From Cherax quadricarinatus (Eukaryota > Arthropoda > Malacostraca > Decapoda > Parastacidae), in assembly GCF_038502225.1 (NCBI RefSeq), contig NW_027195531.1, positions 106,970-170,969 on the forward strand: 64,000 bases of DNA, read 5' to 3'. Below are positions 1-11,200 of the stretch, piece by piece. Position 1 is the stretch's first letter. The number at the start of each line of letters is the position of its first letter. The notes under the pieces are model-generated. The model saw only the letters and a list, made by a program, of their open reading frames with translations, was not told the DNA's origin and made no database searches. Position numbers and translations under genes: made by a program.

Positions 1-290
1 TGACAGGATTGTAGATCAATGGTTCAGAGAACCGACACGTTGATAAATTAGACACATGTGCAACTCTTTGGTATCTTTATTGAGGAAACGTTTCGCCACA
101 CAGTGGCTTCATCTATTCAAAATTGATGGACTGACCACATCGACTCAAGGTTGAGGGACTGATTACCTCATTCTCCTCCTGTTCTTCAAGATTCTCCTTT
201 GTATGGACTGATGAAGCCACTGTGTGGCGAAACGTCTCCTCAATAAAGATTCCCAAGTGTTGCACATGTGTCTTAATTTATTATCTAGGA
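1..290. mobile_element. PLE-derived foldback end, family F1 (cut by window edge)
   Basis: The left part (about 12-60) matches the last codons and 3' flank of the Penelope-like element at 24,641-24,700. It is followed by a minus-strand terminal arm (about 37-114) and then a plus-strand arm (about 195-285) that is its approximate reverse complement. The plus arm carries an intact hammerhead-like motif. In the minus arm the motif is broken after the GCTTCAT block, so the two arms are not equally preserved. The same foldback arrangement occurs at 48,681-49,002, where target duplications are visible. I infer a 5'-truncated PLE copy or a non-autonomous derivative; the left boundary may lie outside the window. 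Confidence 0.6.
205..239 (+). ncRNA. Hammerhead-like motif, family F1
   Basis: Stem I 5' strand GGA (205-207), core CTGATGA (208-214), one extra A (215), stem II GCCAC/GTGGC with a TGT loop (216-228), GAA (229-231), self-complementary stem III ACGT (232-235), H17 = C (236), stem I 3' strand TCC (237-239). The CAATAAAG that follows contains a polyadenylation signal. The helices are seen in the sequence; ribozyme activity is inferred. The extra A departs from the canonical core spacing. Confidence 0.5.
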
Positions 291-489
291 GGTGTTTACT
301 GTGATCTTATTGCATGTTTGTGTGTGTATATACCAGCTTGTAGCTGCTAGGTTCACTCCCTGTATGTGTGTGTGTGAGAGTGCGCGCACGCACGTGTACA
401 TGTGTGCACGCGCGCGAACAGGATATAGACGATGATTCCCATAGAGTTGTGGAACTTTAACAGTGTTTAATAAACAGTGCTCAAAAGTG

Positions 490-650
490 TTTGAAAACAT
501 TGCTTAGATTGTTTAAATAACAGTGTTCAGATTGTTTGAATATCAGTGTTCAGAGTGTTTAAATATCAGTGTTCAGAGTGTTTAAATATCAGTGTTCAGA
601 GTGTCTAAATAACAGTGGCCAAAGTGTTTAAAAGCCAGTGTTCAGAGTGT
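490..650. repeat. Degenerate 23-bp tandem repeat
   Basis: About seven diverged copies of a 23-bp unit built around CAGTGTTCAGAGTGTTTAAA. Copies differ by substitutions and small indels. No coding potential is seen. Confidence 0.75.
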
Positions 651-1083
651 TTTAATAACTAACTCTCAGGGAGGTTCTTCTCCTGTTTATATCGAGAAAA
701 CCAATAATGGGATTTTGATGAGACTCAAATTGTCCTCCTTGTAAAGGACACATAGTAAACCATGGCTCTAATACTATTAAATTCAGTTTAATATTTATTA
801 TTTGTTTAAGGTTTTAGAATAAAAAATTAGTATCTGTTAAACGGCCTAAAAAAATAGGTGGTGAAGGTTTGAAATATTTTAAAGCTTTTTTTAAATTTCA
901 TGTTAATAGTTTACTTTGTTAGTTGTTCAGAAGACTATGATATCCCAAACAACTTTTTTCTTTTTACAAAATTCGTAAATTTATTTTGAAAGTTTGTAAC
1001 TGACCAGAAGAGCCATTCTCCAGCAGATCTATTTATATTACCCACATTATTAAATTGGCAAGTTGGTAGGTAAGGATCCCAAA
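651..1083. other. AT-rich unique sequence
   Basis: No gene or recognisable element. Near its right end (about 1,000-1,020) is one copy of a short dispersed motif, CTGACCAGAAGAGCCATTCT, related to copies near 1,513, 1,659 and 1,781. Confidence 0.5.
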
Positions 1084-1270
1084 GTTCATCTAACCAGACT
1101 CAAAGTCCAGCTGACCAGACTCAAAGTCTAGCTGACGAGACTCAAAGTGCATCTGACCAGACTCAAAGTCTATCTGACCAGACTCAAAGTCCATCTGACC
1201 AGACTCAAAGTGCATCTGACCAGACTCAAAGTCCATCTGACCAGTCTCAAAGTCCATCTGACCAGACTCG
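1084..1270. repeat. 21-bp tandem repeat, about nine copies
   Basis: Unit built around CCAGACTCAAAGTCCATCTG plus one base. Variable positions alternate CCA/GCA and ATC/AGC. A 7-residue periodic open frame (GQMDFES) on the minus strand follows from the 21-bp length and is not taken as a gene. Confidence 0.85.
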
Positions 1271-1384
1271 CCTCTAAGATACACCAGAGATAAAGTTGGG
1301 AGACAATAAGAGAAGACATTCACTTGGTCTTAAAAGAAAATCAATGTCACAAAGAAAATGTGAACCTTCCTGGGAACAAAACAC

Positions 1385-1495
1385 TGGTACTGAAAATGTA
1401 CAAAAAGGCACAATACCGTGACTGGAACAATACACAAATAGGACCGAAACGTCGTCGTTAGCTCCTCTCATCTATGTACAGGTTATTTGTGCATG
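1385..1495. mobile_element. Internally deleted family F4 palindromic element
   Basis: 1,399-1,440 is the reverse complement of the right flank of the F4 palindrome at 59,242-59,284 (AAAAAGGCACAATACCGTGA and onward). It joins directly to the plus-strand inner arm, GGACCGAAACGTCGTC (1,441-1,456), which then runs through AGCTCCTCTC to GGTTATTTGTG. The loop-side half of the stem II hairpin is therefore missing. I infer that a palindromic F4 copy lost its centre. Confidence 0.6.
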
Positions 1496-2230
1496 TATTA
1501 AAAAGTTTGAAGCTGACCATAAGAGGCGTTCTCCAGATATTGTTTCCATTTTTAACTTAACTTTTTTGTTGTTGTTGTTGTTGAGTTTCACAGGTAGACA
1601 GCCAGTTAGTGCAGGAATCATCCTTCTCATCAAATGCATCAGTGTTAAAGTTGTGAAGGTGATCACAAGAGACATTCTCACATTGCTGAATGGAAATCAT
1701 TATCACAATCTATTTACCATAATGAGTCAATAACAAGATCAACTTTCCATCAGTAAAAACATCAGCGATAAGAACTTGAAGGTGATCAAAAGAGGCGACC
1801 TTCAGTTACAGCAGGAAATCTCTTGATTCCAATATTTCTAAGATTGCTATTACTGGCAAATTTGTACCTACGTAGGTTAAGCTTTAAGACTATCATCCTC
1901 AACATATCGAAACCTTTCAGATGAGGCATAATGAAAGTTTAAAACCCGTCGAAAGAAATTTTCTCAAATTGTCACATAGAGATCATAACTGGGAATGGTC
2001 TTTACAAAATTACCCAGTTGGTACCTGAATGTACCAGTGGGTACCTGCATGTACCAGTTGGTACCTGCATGTGCCAATACTTGCATCAACCTTTACAACA
2101 CAACAACCAATTGGATGATGTGTTCTCAGATTATAAACTAAATCTTTCTAGGAAGAAAAATGGATAGAATCAGGCAACCACTGTCAGGTACCCTTTACGA
2201 TACCAAATATAATAATGATATAATCATATC
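1496..2230. repeat. Unique DNA with a dispersed ~55-bp degenerate repeat
   Basis: Related blocks occur around 1,513-1,545, 1,635-1,690 and 1,758-1,812, sharing a core resembling GAAGGTGATCANAAGAGNC followed by a TTCTC or CTTCAG segment. A further short repeat, TACCAGTTGGTACCTGCATG, is present about three times at 2,010-2,075. No coding sequence was recognised. Confidence 0.5.
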
Positions 2231-2240
2231 ATCGTCATCG
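2231..2240. repeat. Target-site duplication, left copy
   Basis: ATCGTCATCG, identical to 3,359-3,368 and flanking the LINE fragment between them. Confidence 0.8.
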
Positions 2241-3358
2241 GTGGTTGTTTAATATATTTATAGATGGGGTTGCAAGAGAAGTAAATGCGAGGGTCTTGGC
2301 AAGAGGCGTGGAGTTAAAAGATAAAGAATCACACATGAAGTGGGAGTTGTCACAGTTGCGCTCTGCTGATGATACTGTGCTCTTGGGAGATTCTGAAGAG
2401 AAGTTGCAGAGGTTGGTGGATGAATTTGGTAGGGTATGTGAAAGAAGAAAATTAAAAGTGAATACAGGAAAGAGTAAGGTTATGAGGATAACAAAAAGAT
2501 TAGGTAATGAAAGATTGGATATCAGATTGGAGGGAGAGAATATGGAGGAGGTGAATGTATTCAGATATTTAGGAGTGGACGTGAATCGTAGAATTGATGA
2601 GGGGAAAAGGATGAGCGGTGCACTTAGGAGTCTGTGGAGACAAAGAACTTTGTCCTTGGAGGCAAAGAGGGGAATGTATGAGAGTATAGTTTTACCAACG
2701 CTCTTATGTGGGTGTGAAGCGTGGGTGATGAATGTTGCAGCGAAGAGAAGGCTGGAGGCAGTGGAGATGTCATGTCTAAGGGCAATGTGTGGTGTGAATA
2801 TAATGCAGAGAATTCGTAGTTTGGAAGTTAGGAGGAGGTGCGGGATTGCCAAAACTGTTGTCCAGAGGACTGAGGAAGGGTTGTTGAGGTGGTTCGGACA
2901 TGTAGAGAGAATGGAGCGAAACAGAATGACTTCAAGAGTGTATCAGTCTGTAGTGGAAGGATGGCGGGGTAGGGGTCGGCCTAGGAATGGTTGGAGGGAG
3001 GGGGTAAAGGAGGTTTTGTGTGCGAGGGACTTGGACTTCCAGCAGGCATGCGTGAGCGTGTTTGATAGGAGTGAATGGAGACAAATGTTTTTAATACTTG
3101 ACGTGCTGTTGGAGTGTGAGCAAAGTAACATTTATGAAGGGGTTCAGGGAAACCGGCAGGCCGGACTTGAGTCCTGGAGATGGGAAGTACAGTGCCTGCA
3201 CTCTGAAGGAGGGGCGTTAATGTTGCAGTTTAAAAACTGTAGTGTAAAGCACCCTTCTGGCAAGACAGTGATGGAGTGAATGATGGTGAAAGTTTTTCTT
3301 TTTCGGGCCACCCTGCCTTGGTGGGAATCGGCCAGTGTGATAATAAAATAAAAAAATA
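2241..3358 (+). mobile_element. 5'-truncated LINE insertion with 10-bp target duplication
   Basis: The 3' half of a non-LTR retrotransposon ORF2. It starts within RT motif B (LFNIFIDGVAREV), passes motif C, mutated to SADD (about 2,362-2,373; FADD in the copy at 20,852), then a YLGVDV block, an SLEAKRGMYESIVLP-like thumb region and a C-terminal GRGRPRNGW region. Relative to the copy at 20,470 it has lost about 33 nt in frame after YLGVDV (near 2,588). The 3' end is a GGCCAGTGTGATAATAAAA tail. Perfect 10-bp direct repeats, ATCGTCATCG, flank it at 2,231-2,240 and 3,359-3,368, marking target-primed insertion. It lacks endonuclease and RT motif A and is inactive. I do not assign a clade. Confidence 0.85.
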
Positions 3359-3368
3359 ATCGTCATCG
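3359..3368. repeat. Target-site duplication, right copy
   Basis: ATCGTCATCG, identical to 2,231-2,240, immediately after the A-rich LINE tail. Confidence 0.8.
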
Positions 3369-3475
3369 ATAATATAAAAATTTCCACTGTGGTTGTGTTT
3401 ATTAAATTTTTACTTCAATATTAGGGTGATTTGCATTTTTTGTCAAGATATACTCTGACCAAGCAATGACTGTCT

Positions 3476-3810
3476 TTGAGCAGAAAAGTTGACACAACAC
3501 TATGTTTGAAGCACAAAAGAAAGAACACAATATTGACTCTCCATAATGCACATGTGAGTCCTCATCTTGAATATGACATCCAGTTTTGGTCTCCAAATTA
3601 CGTACAAGACAAAGGTATACTGGAGACGGTACAGAGAAAAGTTACCAAACTCCTGCCATCACTCAGAAGCAAAAATTAAAAAAAAAATCAAAGCACTCGG
3701 CCTTTTATTCTTTTAAAAAAATGGAGACTGAGAGATCTCATGAAAACTTTTAAGATATTGAAACTTTAAGCCTTTCATAGGAAAGTAATAAATATATTGG
3801 TGCAGTTTTC
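3476..3810 (+). pseudogene. LINE ORF2 C-terminal fragment (CR1/L2/jockey-like)
   Basis: One frame reads HVSPHLEYDIQFWSPNYVQD followed by a VQRKVTKLLPSLR block. This matches the conserved RT thumb pattern RPxLEYAxxxWxP...KVQRRATKLIP of CR1/L2/jockey-type LINEs (family knowledge). After a stop and an A-run indel near 3,680, other frames continue with KALGLFSLKKWRLRGDLMKTFKI-like residues, the usual next block of these proteins. It is a decayed fragment with no catalytic motifs and is not closely related to the LINE at 2,241-3,358. Confidence 0.7.
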
Positions 3811-3895
3811 AACCTCTTACATGTGTCAGCAAACTTTTTCTTATTTAGCAAATATCAAGAACAAAGACAGAAATCGTCTCCTTTCAGTTGATGAA

Positions 3896-4024
3896 ATCCG
3901 TGTGTGTTTATCCGTGTGTGTTTATCCGTGTGTGTTTATCCGTGTGTGTTTATCCGTGTGTGTTTATCCGTGTGTGTTTATCCGTGTGTGTTTATGCGTG
4001 TGTTTTTATCCGTGTGTGTTTATC
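3896..4024. repeat. 14-bp tandem repeat, about nine copies
   Basis: Unit ATCCGTGTGTGTTT, nearly perfect except for ATGC and TTTT variants near the right end. Confidence 0.9.
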
Positions 4025-4644
4025 TAAAGTTCGACCCCGAATTAAGCTTTTATGTACCAAACAACAACCACAAGTTTCACATTGGAAAATCAAATTTAAT
4101 TATCCAAATTTTCTTCAAAAATAACATATTTGTTCATATGACATTATACATTGATTTATCTTATGACTTTTCAACATTGTCAATAAACTGTTAAATTATT
4201 GCAGTAGTTATTATCAGTTTTCATTCTGTTTATATGTGTTATTTATGATATTAGTTTTTTATGTTTATTTTCTTTTTGTTTACATATAATGTTAATTTTT
4301 TTGAGTGAATTATAAACTATCGTGCTAGGCCTCTTGATTTTATTTTTACATTGTCAACAAACTTGAGAAAAACCTAAGTATAGTGAGGTTTGGTCATAGT
4401 CACATTGAGGTCATAGTTTAGGTGAGGTCATAGTCAGATGTGGTCATAGATGTGGTTCATGTTTCCAGGTCTCCATCCGTGGGCCCCGGATGTCAACCCT
4501 TCCACACTTCCCACTCCCGGTTGTTTTGGTGCTTTCCGTAGTTCCGTGTGTCCAGAAGTCCATCTGTGTCCCCTCAGATGAACTCTCTTCCTCGCTTTCC
4601 CAGGTGGGTAAGTGGCGGGGTAGTTGGCTGGGTACGTGGGTGTT
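4025..4644. other. Unassigned DNA, AT-rich then GC-richer
   Basis: 4,025-4,370 is AT-rich with nothing recognised. 4,380-4,450 repeats GGTCATAGT several times. 4,450-4,640 is GC-richer, and its minus strand has a 71-codon open frame (4,444-4,659) rich in Ser, Thr and Glu that I do not recognise. Confidence 0.4.
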
Positions 4645-5215
4645 TGTGTGTGTACTCACCTAATTGTGGTTGCAGGGGTCGAAACTCAGCTCCTGGCCCC
4701 GCCTCTTCACTGATCGCTACTAGGTCCTCTTTCTTCATGCTCCATGAGCTTTATCATACCTCGTCTTAAAGCTATGTATGGTTCCTGCCTCCACTACCTC
4801 ACTATTCCACTTCGTGACAACTCTATGACTGAAGAAATACTTCCTAACATCCCTTTGATTCATCCGAGTCTTCAACTTCCAATTGAGACCCCTTATTTAT
4901 GTGTCCCCTCGCTGTAACAGCCTGTCTCTGTCCATCTTATCTATTCTACGCAGTATTTTGTATGTTCTTATCAGATCTCCCCTAACAATTCTGTCCTCCA
5001 GTGTGGTCAGGCCGATTTCCCTCGTTGCAAACCCTTTGCACTTTCTCTAATTCCTTGACGTGCTTGACCAGATGTGGGTTCCAAACTAGTGCTGCATACT
5101 CTAGTATGGGCCTGACTAAGGTATCAGAATGTTATTCACAGGTTTGCCAGGCGCCAATATGCTGCAGCAGTTATCTGGTTGAAGTGTGCTTCCGGAGACA
5201 TGCTCGGTGTTATAC
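4645..5215 (-). pseudogene. LINE ORF2 3' end with 3' UTR (CR1/L2/jockey-like)
   Basis: Read on the minus strand, 5,215 to about 4,745 encodes, with frameshifts, RT thumb and C-terminal blocks: a VRPILEYAALVWNPHLVKHV-like segment, then EKVQR, then RGDLIRTYKILRRIDKMDRD, then VRKYFFSHRVVTKWNSEVVE-like residues, ending near 4,745. The 3' UTR (about 4,740-4,645) contains GAAGAGGCGGGGCCAGGAGC and ends GTGAGTACACACAC. The same family appears at 22,290-22,400, 41,455-41,835 and 60,632-60,728. The 24-bp satellite starts directly at its right (5') end. Confidence 0.75.
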
Positions 5216-8200
5216 TCACTGGCCAGGCTGCAGCAGCGACCACTGGCCAGGTTGCAGCAGCGACCACTGGTCAGGCTGCAGCAGCGACCACTGGCCAGGC
5301 TGCAGCAGCGACCACTGGCCAGGCTGCAGCAGTGACCACTGCCCAAGCTGCAGCAGAGACCACTGGCCAGGCTGCAGCAGCGACCACTGGCCAGGCTGCA
5401 GCAGCGACCACTGGCCAGGCTGCAGCAGCGACCACTGGCCAGGCTGCAGCAGCGACCACTGGCCAGGCTGCAGCAGCGACCACTGGCCAGGCTGCAGCAG
5501 CGACCACTGGCCAGGCTGCAGCAGCGACCACTGGCCAGGCTGCAGCAGCGACCACTGGCCAGGCTGCAGCAGCGACCACTGGCCAGGCTGCAGCAGCGAC
5601 CACTGGCCAGGCTGCAGCAGCGACCACTGGCCAGGCTGCAGCAGCGACCACTGGCCAGGCTGCAGCAGCAACCACTGGCCAGGCTGCAGCAGCGACCACT
5701 GGCTAGGATGCAGCAGCGACCACTGGCTAAGCCGCAGCAGCGACCACTGGCCAGGCTGCAGCAGCGACCACTGGCCAAGCTGCAGCAGCGACCACTGGCC
5801 AGGCTGCAGCAGCGACCACTGGCCAGGCTGCAGCAGCGACCACTGGCCAAGCTGCAGCAGCGACCACTGGCCAGGCTGCAGCAGCGACCACTGGCCAGGC
5901 TGCAGCAGCGACCACTGGCCAGGCTGCAGCAGCGACCACTGGCCAGGCTGCAGCAGCGACCACTGGCCAGGCTGCAGCAGCGACCACTGGCCAGGCTGCA
6001 GCAGCGACCACTGGCCAGGCTGCAGCAGCGACCACTGGCCAGGCTGCAGCAGCGACCACTGGCCAGGCTGCAGCAGCGACCACTGGCCAGGCTGCAGCAG
6101 CGACCACTGGCCAAGCTGCAGCAGCGACCACTGGCCAGGCTGCAGCAGCGACCACTGGCCAGGCTGCAGCAGCGACCACTGGCCAGGCTGCAGCAGCGAC
6201 CACTGGCCAGGCTGCAGCAGCGACCACTGGCCAGCTGCAGCAGCGACCCTGCAGCAGCGACCACAGGCCAGGCTGCAGCAGCGACCACCGGCCAGGCTGC
6301 AGCAGCGACCACGTGCCAGGCTGCAGCAGCGACCACTGGCCAGGCTGCAGCAGCGACCACTGGCCAGGCTGCAGCAGCGACCACTGGCCAGGCTGCAGCA
6401 GCAACCACTGGCCAGCTGCAGCAGCGACCACTGGCCAAGCTGCAGCAGCGACCACTGGCCAGGCTGCAGCAGCGACCACTGGCCAGGCTGCAGCAGCGAC
6501 CACTGGCCAGGCTGCAGCAGCGACCACTGGCCAGGCTGCAGCAGCGACCACTGGCCAAGCTGCAGCAGCGACCACTGGCCAGGCTGCAGCAGCGACCACT
6601 GGCCAGGCTGCAGCAGCGACCACTGGCCAGGCTGCAGCAGCGACCACTGGCCAGGCTGCAGCAGCGACCACTGGCCAGGCTGCAGCAGCGACCACTGGCC
6701 AGGCTGCAGCAGCGACCACTGGCCAGGCTGCAGCAGCGACCACTGGCCAGGCTGCAGCAGCGACCACTGGCCAGGCTGCAGCAGCGACCACTGGCCAGGC
6801 TGCAGCAGCGACCACTGGCCAAGCTGCAGCAGCGACCACTGGCCAAGCTGCAGCAGCGACCACTGGCCAGGCTGCAGCAGCGACCACTGGCCAGGCTGCA
6901 GCAGCGACCACTGGCCAGGCTGCAGCAGCGACCACTGGCTAGGCTGCAGCAGCGACCACTGGCCAGGCTGCAGCAGCGACCACTGGCTAAGCCGCAGCAG
7001 CGACCACTGGCCAGGCTGCAGCAGCGACCACTGGCCAAGCTGCAGCAGCGACCACTGGCCAGGCTGCAGCAGCGACCACTGGCCAGGCTGCAGCAGCGAC
7101 CACTGGCCAGGCTGCAGCAGCGACCACTGGCCAGGCTGCAGCAGCGACCACTGGCCAGGCTGCAGCAGCGACCACTGGCCAGGCTGCAGCAGCGACCACT
7201 GGCCAGGCTGCAGCAGCGACCACTGGCCAGGCTGCAGCAGCGACCACTGGCCAGGCTGCAGCAGCGACCACTGGCCAGGCTGCAGCAGCGACCACTGGCC
7301 AGGCTGCAGCAGCGACCACTGGCCAGGCTGCAGCAGCGACCACTGGCCAGGCTGCAGCAGCGACCACTGGCCAGGCTGCAGCAGCGACCACTGGCCAAGC
7401 TGCAGCAGCGACCACTGGCCAGGCTGCAGCAGCGACCACTGGCCAGGCTGCAGCAGCGACCACTGGCCAGGCTGCAGCAGCGACCACTGGCCAAGCTGCA
7501 GCAGCGACCACTGGCCAGGCTGCAGCAGCGACCACTGGCCAGGCTGCAGCAGCGACCACTGGCCAGGCTGCAGCAGCGACCACTGGCCAGGCTGCAGCAG
7601 CGACCACTGGCCAAGCTGCAGCAGCGACCACTGGCCAGGCTGCAGCAGCGACCACTGGCCAGGCTGCAGCAGCGACCACTGGCCAGGCTGCAGCAGCGAC
7701 CACTGGCCAAGCTGCAGCAGCGACCACTGGCCAAGCTGCAGCAGCGACCACTGGCCAGGCTGCAGCAGCGACCACTGGCCAGGCTGCAGCAGCGACCACT
7801 GGCCAAGCTGCAGCAGCGACCACTGGCCAGGCTGCAGCAGCGACCACTGGCCAGGCTGCAGCAGCGACCACTGGCCAGGCTGCAGCAGCGACCACTGGCC
7901 AGGCTGCAGCAGCGACCACTGGCCAGGCTGCAGCAGCGACCACTGGCCAGGGTGCAGCAGCGACCACTGGCCAGGGTGCATCAGCGACCACTGGTCAGGC
8001 TGCAGCAGCGACCACTGGCCAGGCTGCAGCAGCGACCACTGGCTAGGCTGCAGCAGCGACCACTGGCCAGGCTGCAGCAGCGACCACTGGCCAGGCTGCA
8101 GCATCGACCACTAGCCAGGTTGTAGCAGTGACCACTGACCAGGCTGCAGCACCGACCACTGGCCAGGCTGCAGCAGCGACCACTGGCCAGGCTGCAGCAG

Positions 8201-11200
8201 CGACCACCCAAGCTGCAGCAGCGGCCAGGCTGCAGCAGCGACCACTGGCCAGGCTGCAGCAGCGACCACTGGCCAGGCTGCAGCAGCGACCACTGGCCAG
8301 GCTGCAGTAGCGACCACTGGCCAGGCTGCAGCAGCGACCACTGGCCAGGCTGCAGCAGCGACCACTGGCCAAGCTGCAGCAGCGACCACTGGCCAGGCTG
8401 CAGCAGCGACCACTGGCCAGGCTGCAGCAGCGACCACTGGCCAAGCTGCAGCAGCGACCACTGGCCAGGCTGCAGCAGCAACCACTGGCCAAGCTGCAGC
8501 AGCGACCACTGGTCAAGCTGCAGCAGCGACCACTGGCCAGGTTGCAGCAGCGACCACTGGCCAGACTGCAGCAGCGACCACTGGCCAGGCTGCAGCAGCG
8601 ACCACTGGCCAAGCTGCAGCAGCGACCACTGGCCAGGCTGCAGCAGCGACCACTGGCCAAGCTGCAGCAGCGACCTCTGGCCAGGCTGCAGCAGCGACCA
8701 CTGGCCAGACTGCAGCAGCGACCACTGGCCAAGCTGCAGCAGCGACCACTGGTCAAGCTGCAGCAGCGACCACTGGCCAGGCTGCAGCAGCGACCACTGA
8801 CCAGGCTGCAGCAGCGACCACTGGCCAGGCTGCAGCAGCGACCACTGACCAGGCTGCAGCAGCGACCACTGGCCAGGCTGCAGCAGCGACCACTGGCCAG
8901 ACTGCAGCAGCGACCACTGGCCAAGCTGCAGCAGCGACCACTGGTCAAGCTGCAGCAGCGACCACTGGCCAGGCTGCAGCAGCGACAACTGACCAGGCTG
9001 CAGCAGCGACCACTGGCCAGGCTGCAGCAGCGACCACTGGCCAGGCTGCAGCAGCGACCACTGGCCAAGCTGCAGCAGCGACCACTGGCCAGGCTGCAGC
9101 AGCGACCACTGGCCAGGCTGCAGTAGCGACCACTGGCCAGGCTGCAGCAGCGAACACTGGCCAGGCTGCAGCAGCGACCACTGGCCAAGCTTCAGCAGCG
9201 ACCACTGGCCAGGCTGCAGCAGCGACCACTGGCCAGGCTGCAGCAGCGACCACTGGCCAAGCTGCAGCAGCGACCACTGGCCAGGCTGCAGCAGCGACCA
9301 CTGGCCAGGCTGCAGCAGCGACCACTGGCCAGACTGCAGCAGCGACCACTGGCCAGGCTGCAGCAGCGACCACTGGCCAAGCTGCAGCAGTGACCACTGG
9401 CCAGGCTGCAGCAGCGACCACTGGCCAAGCTGCAGCAGCGACCACTGGCCAGGCTGCAGCAGCGACCACTGGCCAAGCTGCAGCAGTGACCACTGGCCAG
9501 GCTGCAGCAGCGATCACTGGCCAGGCTGCAGCAGCGACCACTGGCCAGGCTGCAGCAGCGACCACTGACCAGGCTGCAGCAGCGACCATTGGCCAGGCTG
9601 CAGCAGCGACCACTGACCAGGCTGCAGCAGCGACCACTGGCCAGGCTGCAGCAGCGACCACTGGCCAGGCTGCAGCAGCGACCACTGGCCAGGCTGCAGC
9701 AGCGACCACTGGCCAGGCTGCAGCAGCGACCACTGGCCAGGCTGCAGCAGCGACCACTGACCAAGCTGCAGCAGCGACTACTGGCCAGGATGCAGCAGCG
9801 ACCACTGGCCAGGCTGCAGCAGCGACCACTGGCCAAGATGCTGCAGCGACCACTGGCCAAGCTGCAGCAGCGACCACTGGCCAGGCTGCAGCAGCGACCA
9901 CTGGCCAGGCTGCAGCAGCGACCACTGGCCAAGCTGCAGCAGCGGCCACTGGCCAGGCTGCAGCAGCGACCACTGGCCAAGCTGCAGCAGCGACCACTGG
10001 CCAGGCTGCAGCAGCGACCACTGACCAGGCTGCAGCAGCGACCACTGGCCAAGCTGCAGCAGCGATCACTGGCCAAGCTGCAGCAGCGACCACTGGCCAG
10101 GCTGCAGCAGCGACCACTGGCCAGGCTGCAGCAGCGACCACTGGCCAAGATGCTGCAGCGACCACTGGCCAAGCTGCAGCAGCGACCACTGGCCAAGCTG
10201 CAGCAGCGACCACTGGCCAGGCTGCAGCAGCGACCACTGGTCAAGGTGCAGCAGCGACCACTGGCCAGGCTGCAGCAGCGACCACTGGCCAGACTGCAGC
10301 AGCGACCACTGGCCAAGCTGCAGCAGCGACCACTGGTCAAGCTGCAGCAGCGACCACTGGCCAGGCTGCAGCAGCGACAACTGACCAGGCTGCAGCAGCG
10401 ACCACTGGCCAGGCTGCAGCAGCGACCACTGGTCAAGCTGCAGCAGCGACCACTGGCCAGGCTGCAGCAGCGACCACTGGCCAGACTGCAGCAGCGACCA
10501 CTGGCCAAGCTGCAGCAGCGACCACTGGTCAAGCTGCAGCAGCGACCACTGGCCAGGCTGCAGCAGCGACAACTGACCAGGCTGCAGCAGCGACCACTGG
10601 CCAGGCTGCAGCAGCGACCACTGACCAGGCTGCAGCAGCGCCCACTGGCCAGGCTGCAGCAGCGACCACTTACCAAGCTGCAGCAGCGACCACTGGCCAG
10701 GCTGCAGCAGCGACCACTGGCCAGGCTGCAGTAGCGACCACTGGCCAGGCTGCAGCAGCGACCACTGGCCAGGCTGCAGCAGCGACCACTGGCCAAGCTG
10801 CAGCAGCGACCACTGGCCAGGCTGCAGCAGCGACCACTGGCCAGGCTGCAGCAGCGACCACTGGCCAAGCTGCAGCAGCGACCACTGGCCAGGCTGCAGC
10901 AGCAACCACTGGCCAAGCTGCAGCAGCGACCACTGGTCAAGCTGCAGCAGCGACCACTGGCCAGGTTGCAGCAGCGACCACTGGCCAGACTGCAGCAGCG
11001 ACCACTGGCCAGGCTGCAGCAGCGACCACTGGCCAAGCTGCAGCAGCGACCACTGGCCAGGCTGCAGCAGCGACCACTGGCCAAGCTGCAGCAGCGACCT
11101 CTGGCCAGGCTGCAGCAGCGACCACTGGCCAGACTGCAGCAGCGACCACTGGCCAAGCTGCAGCAGCGACCACTGGTCAAGCTGCAGCAGCGACCACTGG

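Noticed and set aside
4444..4659. 71-codon minus-strand frame with a complex sequence
   Set aside because: Not repetitive and not recognised, but too short and without supporting signals to call a gene.
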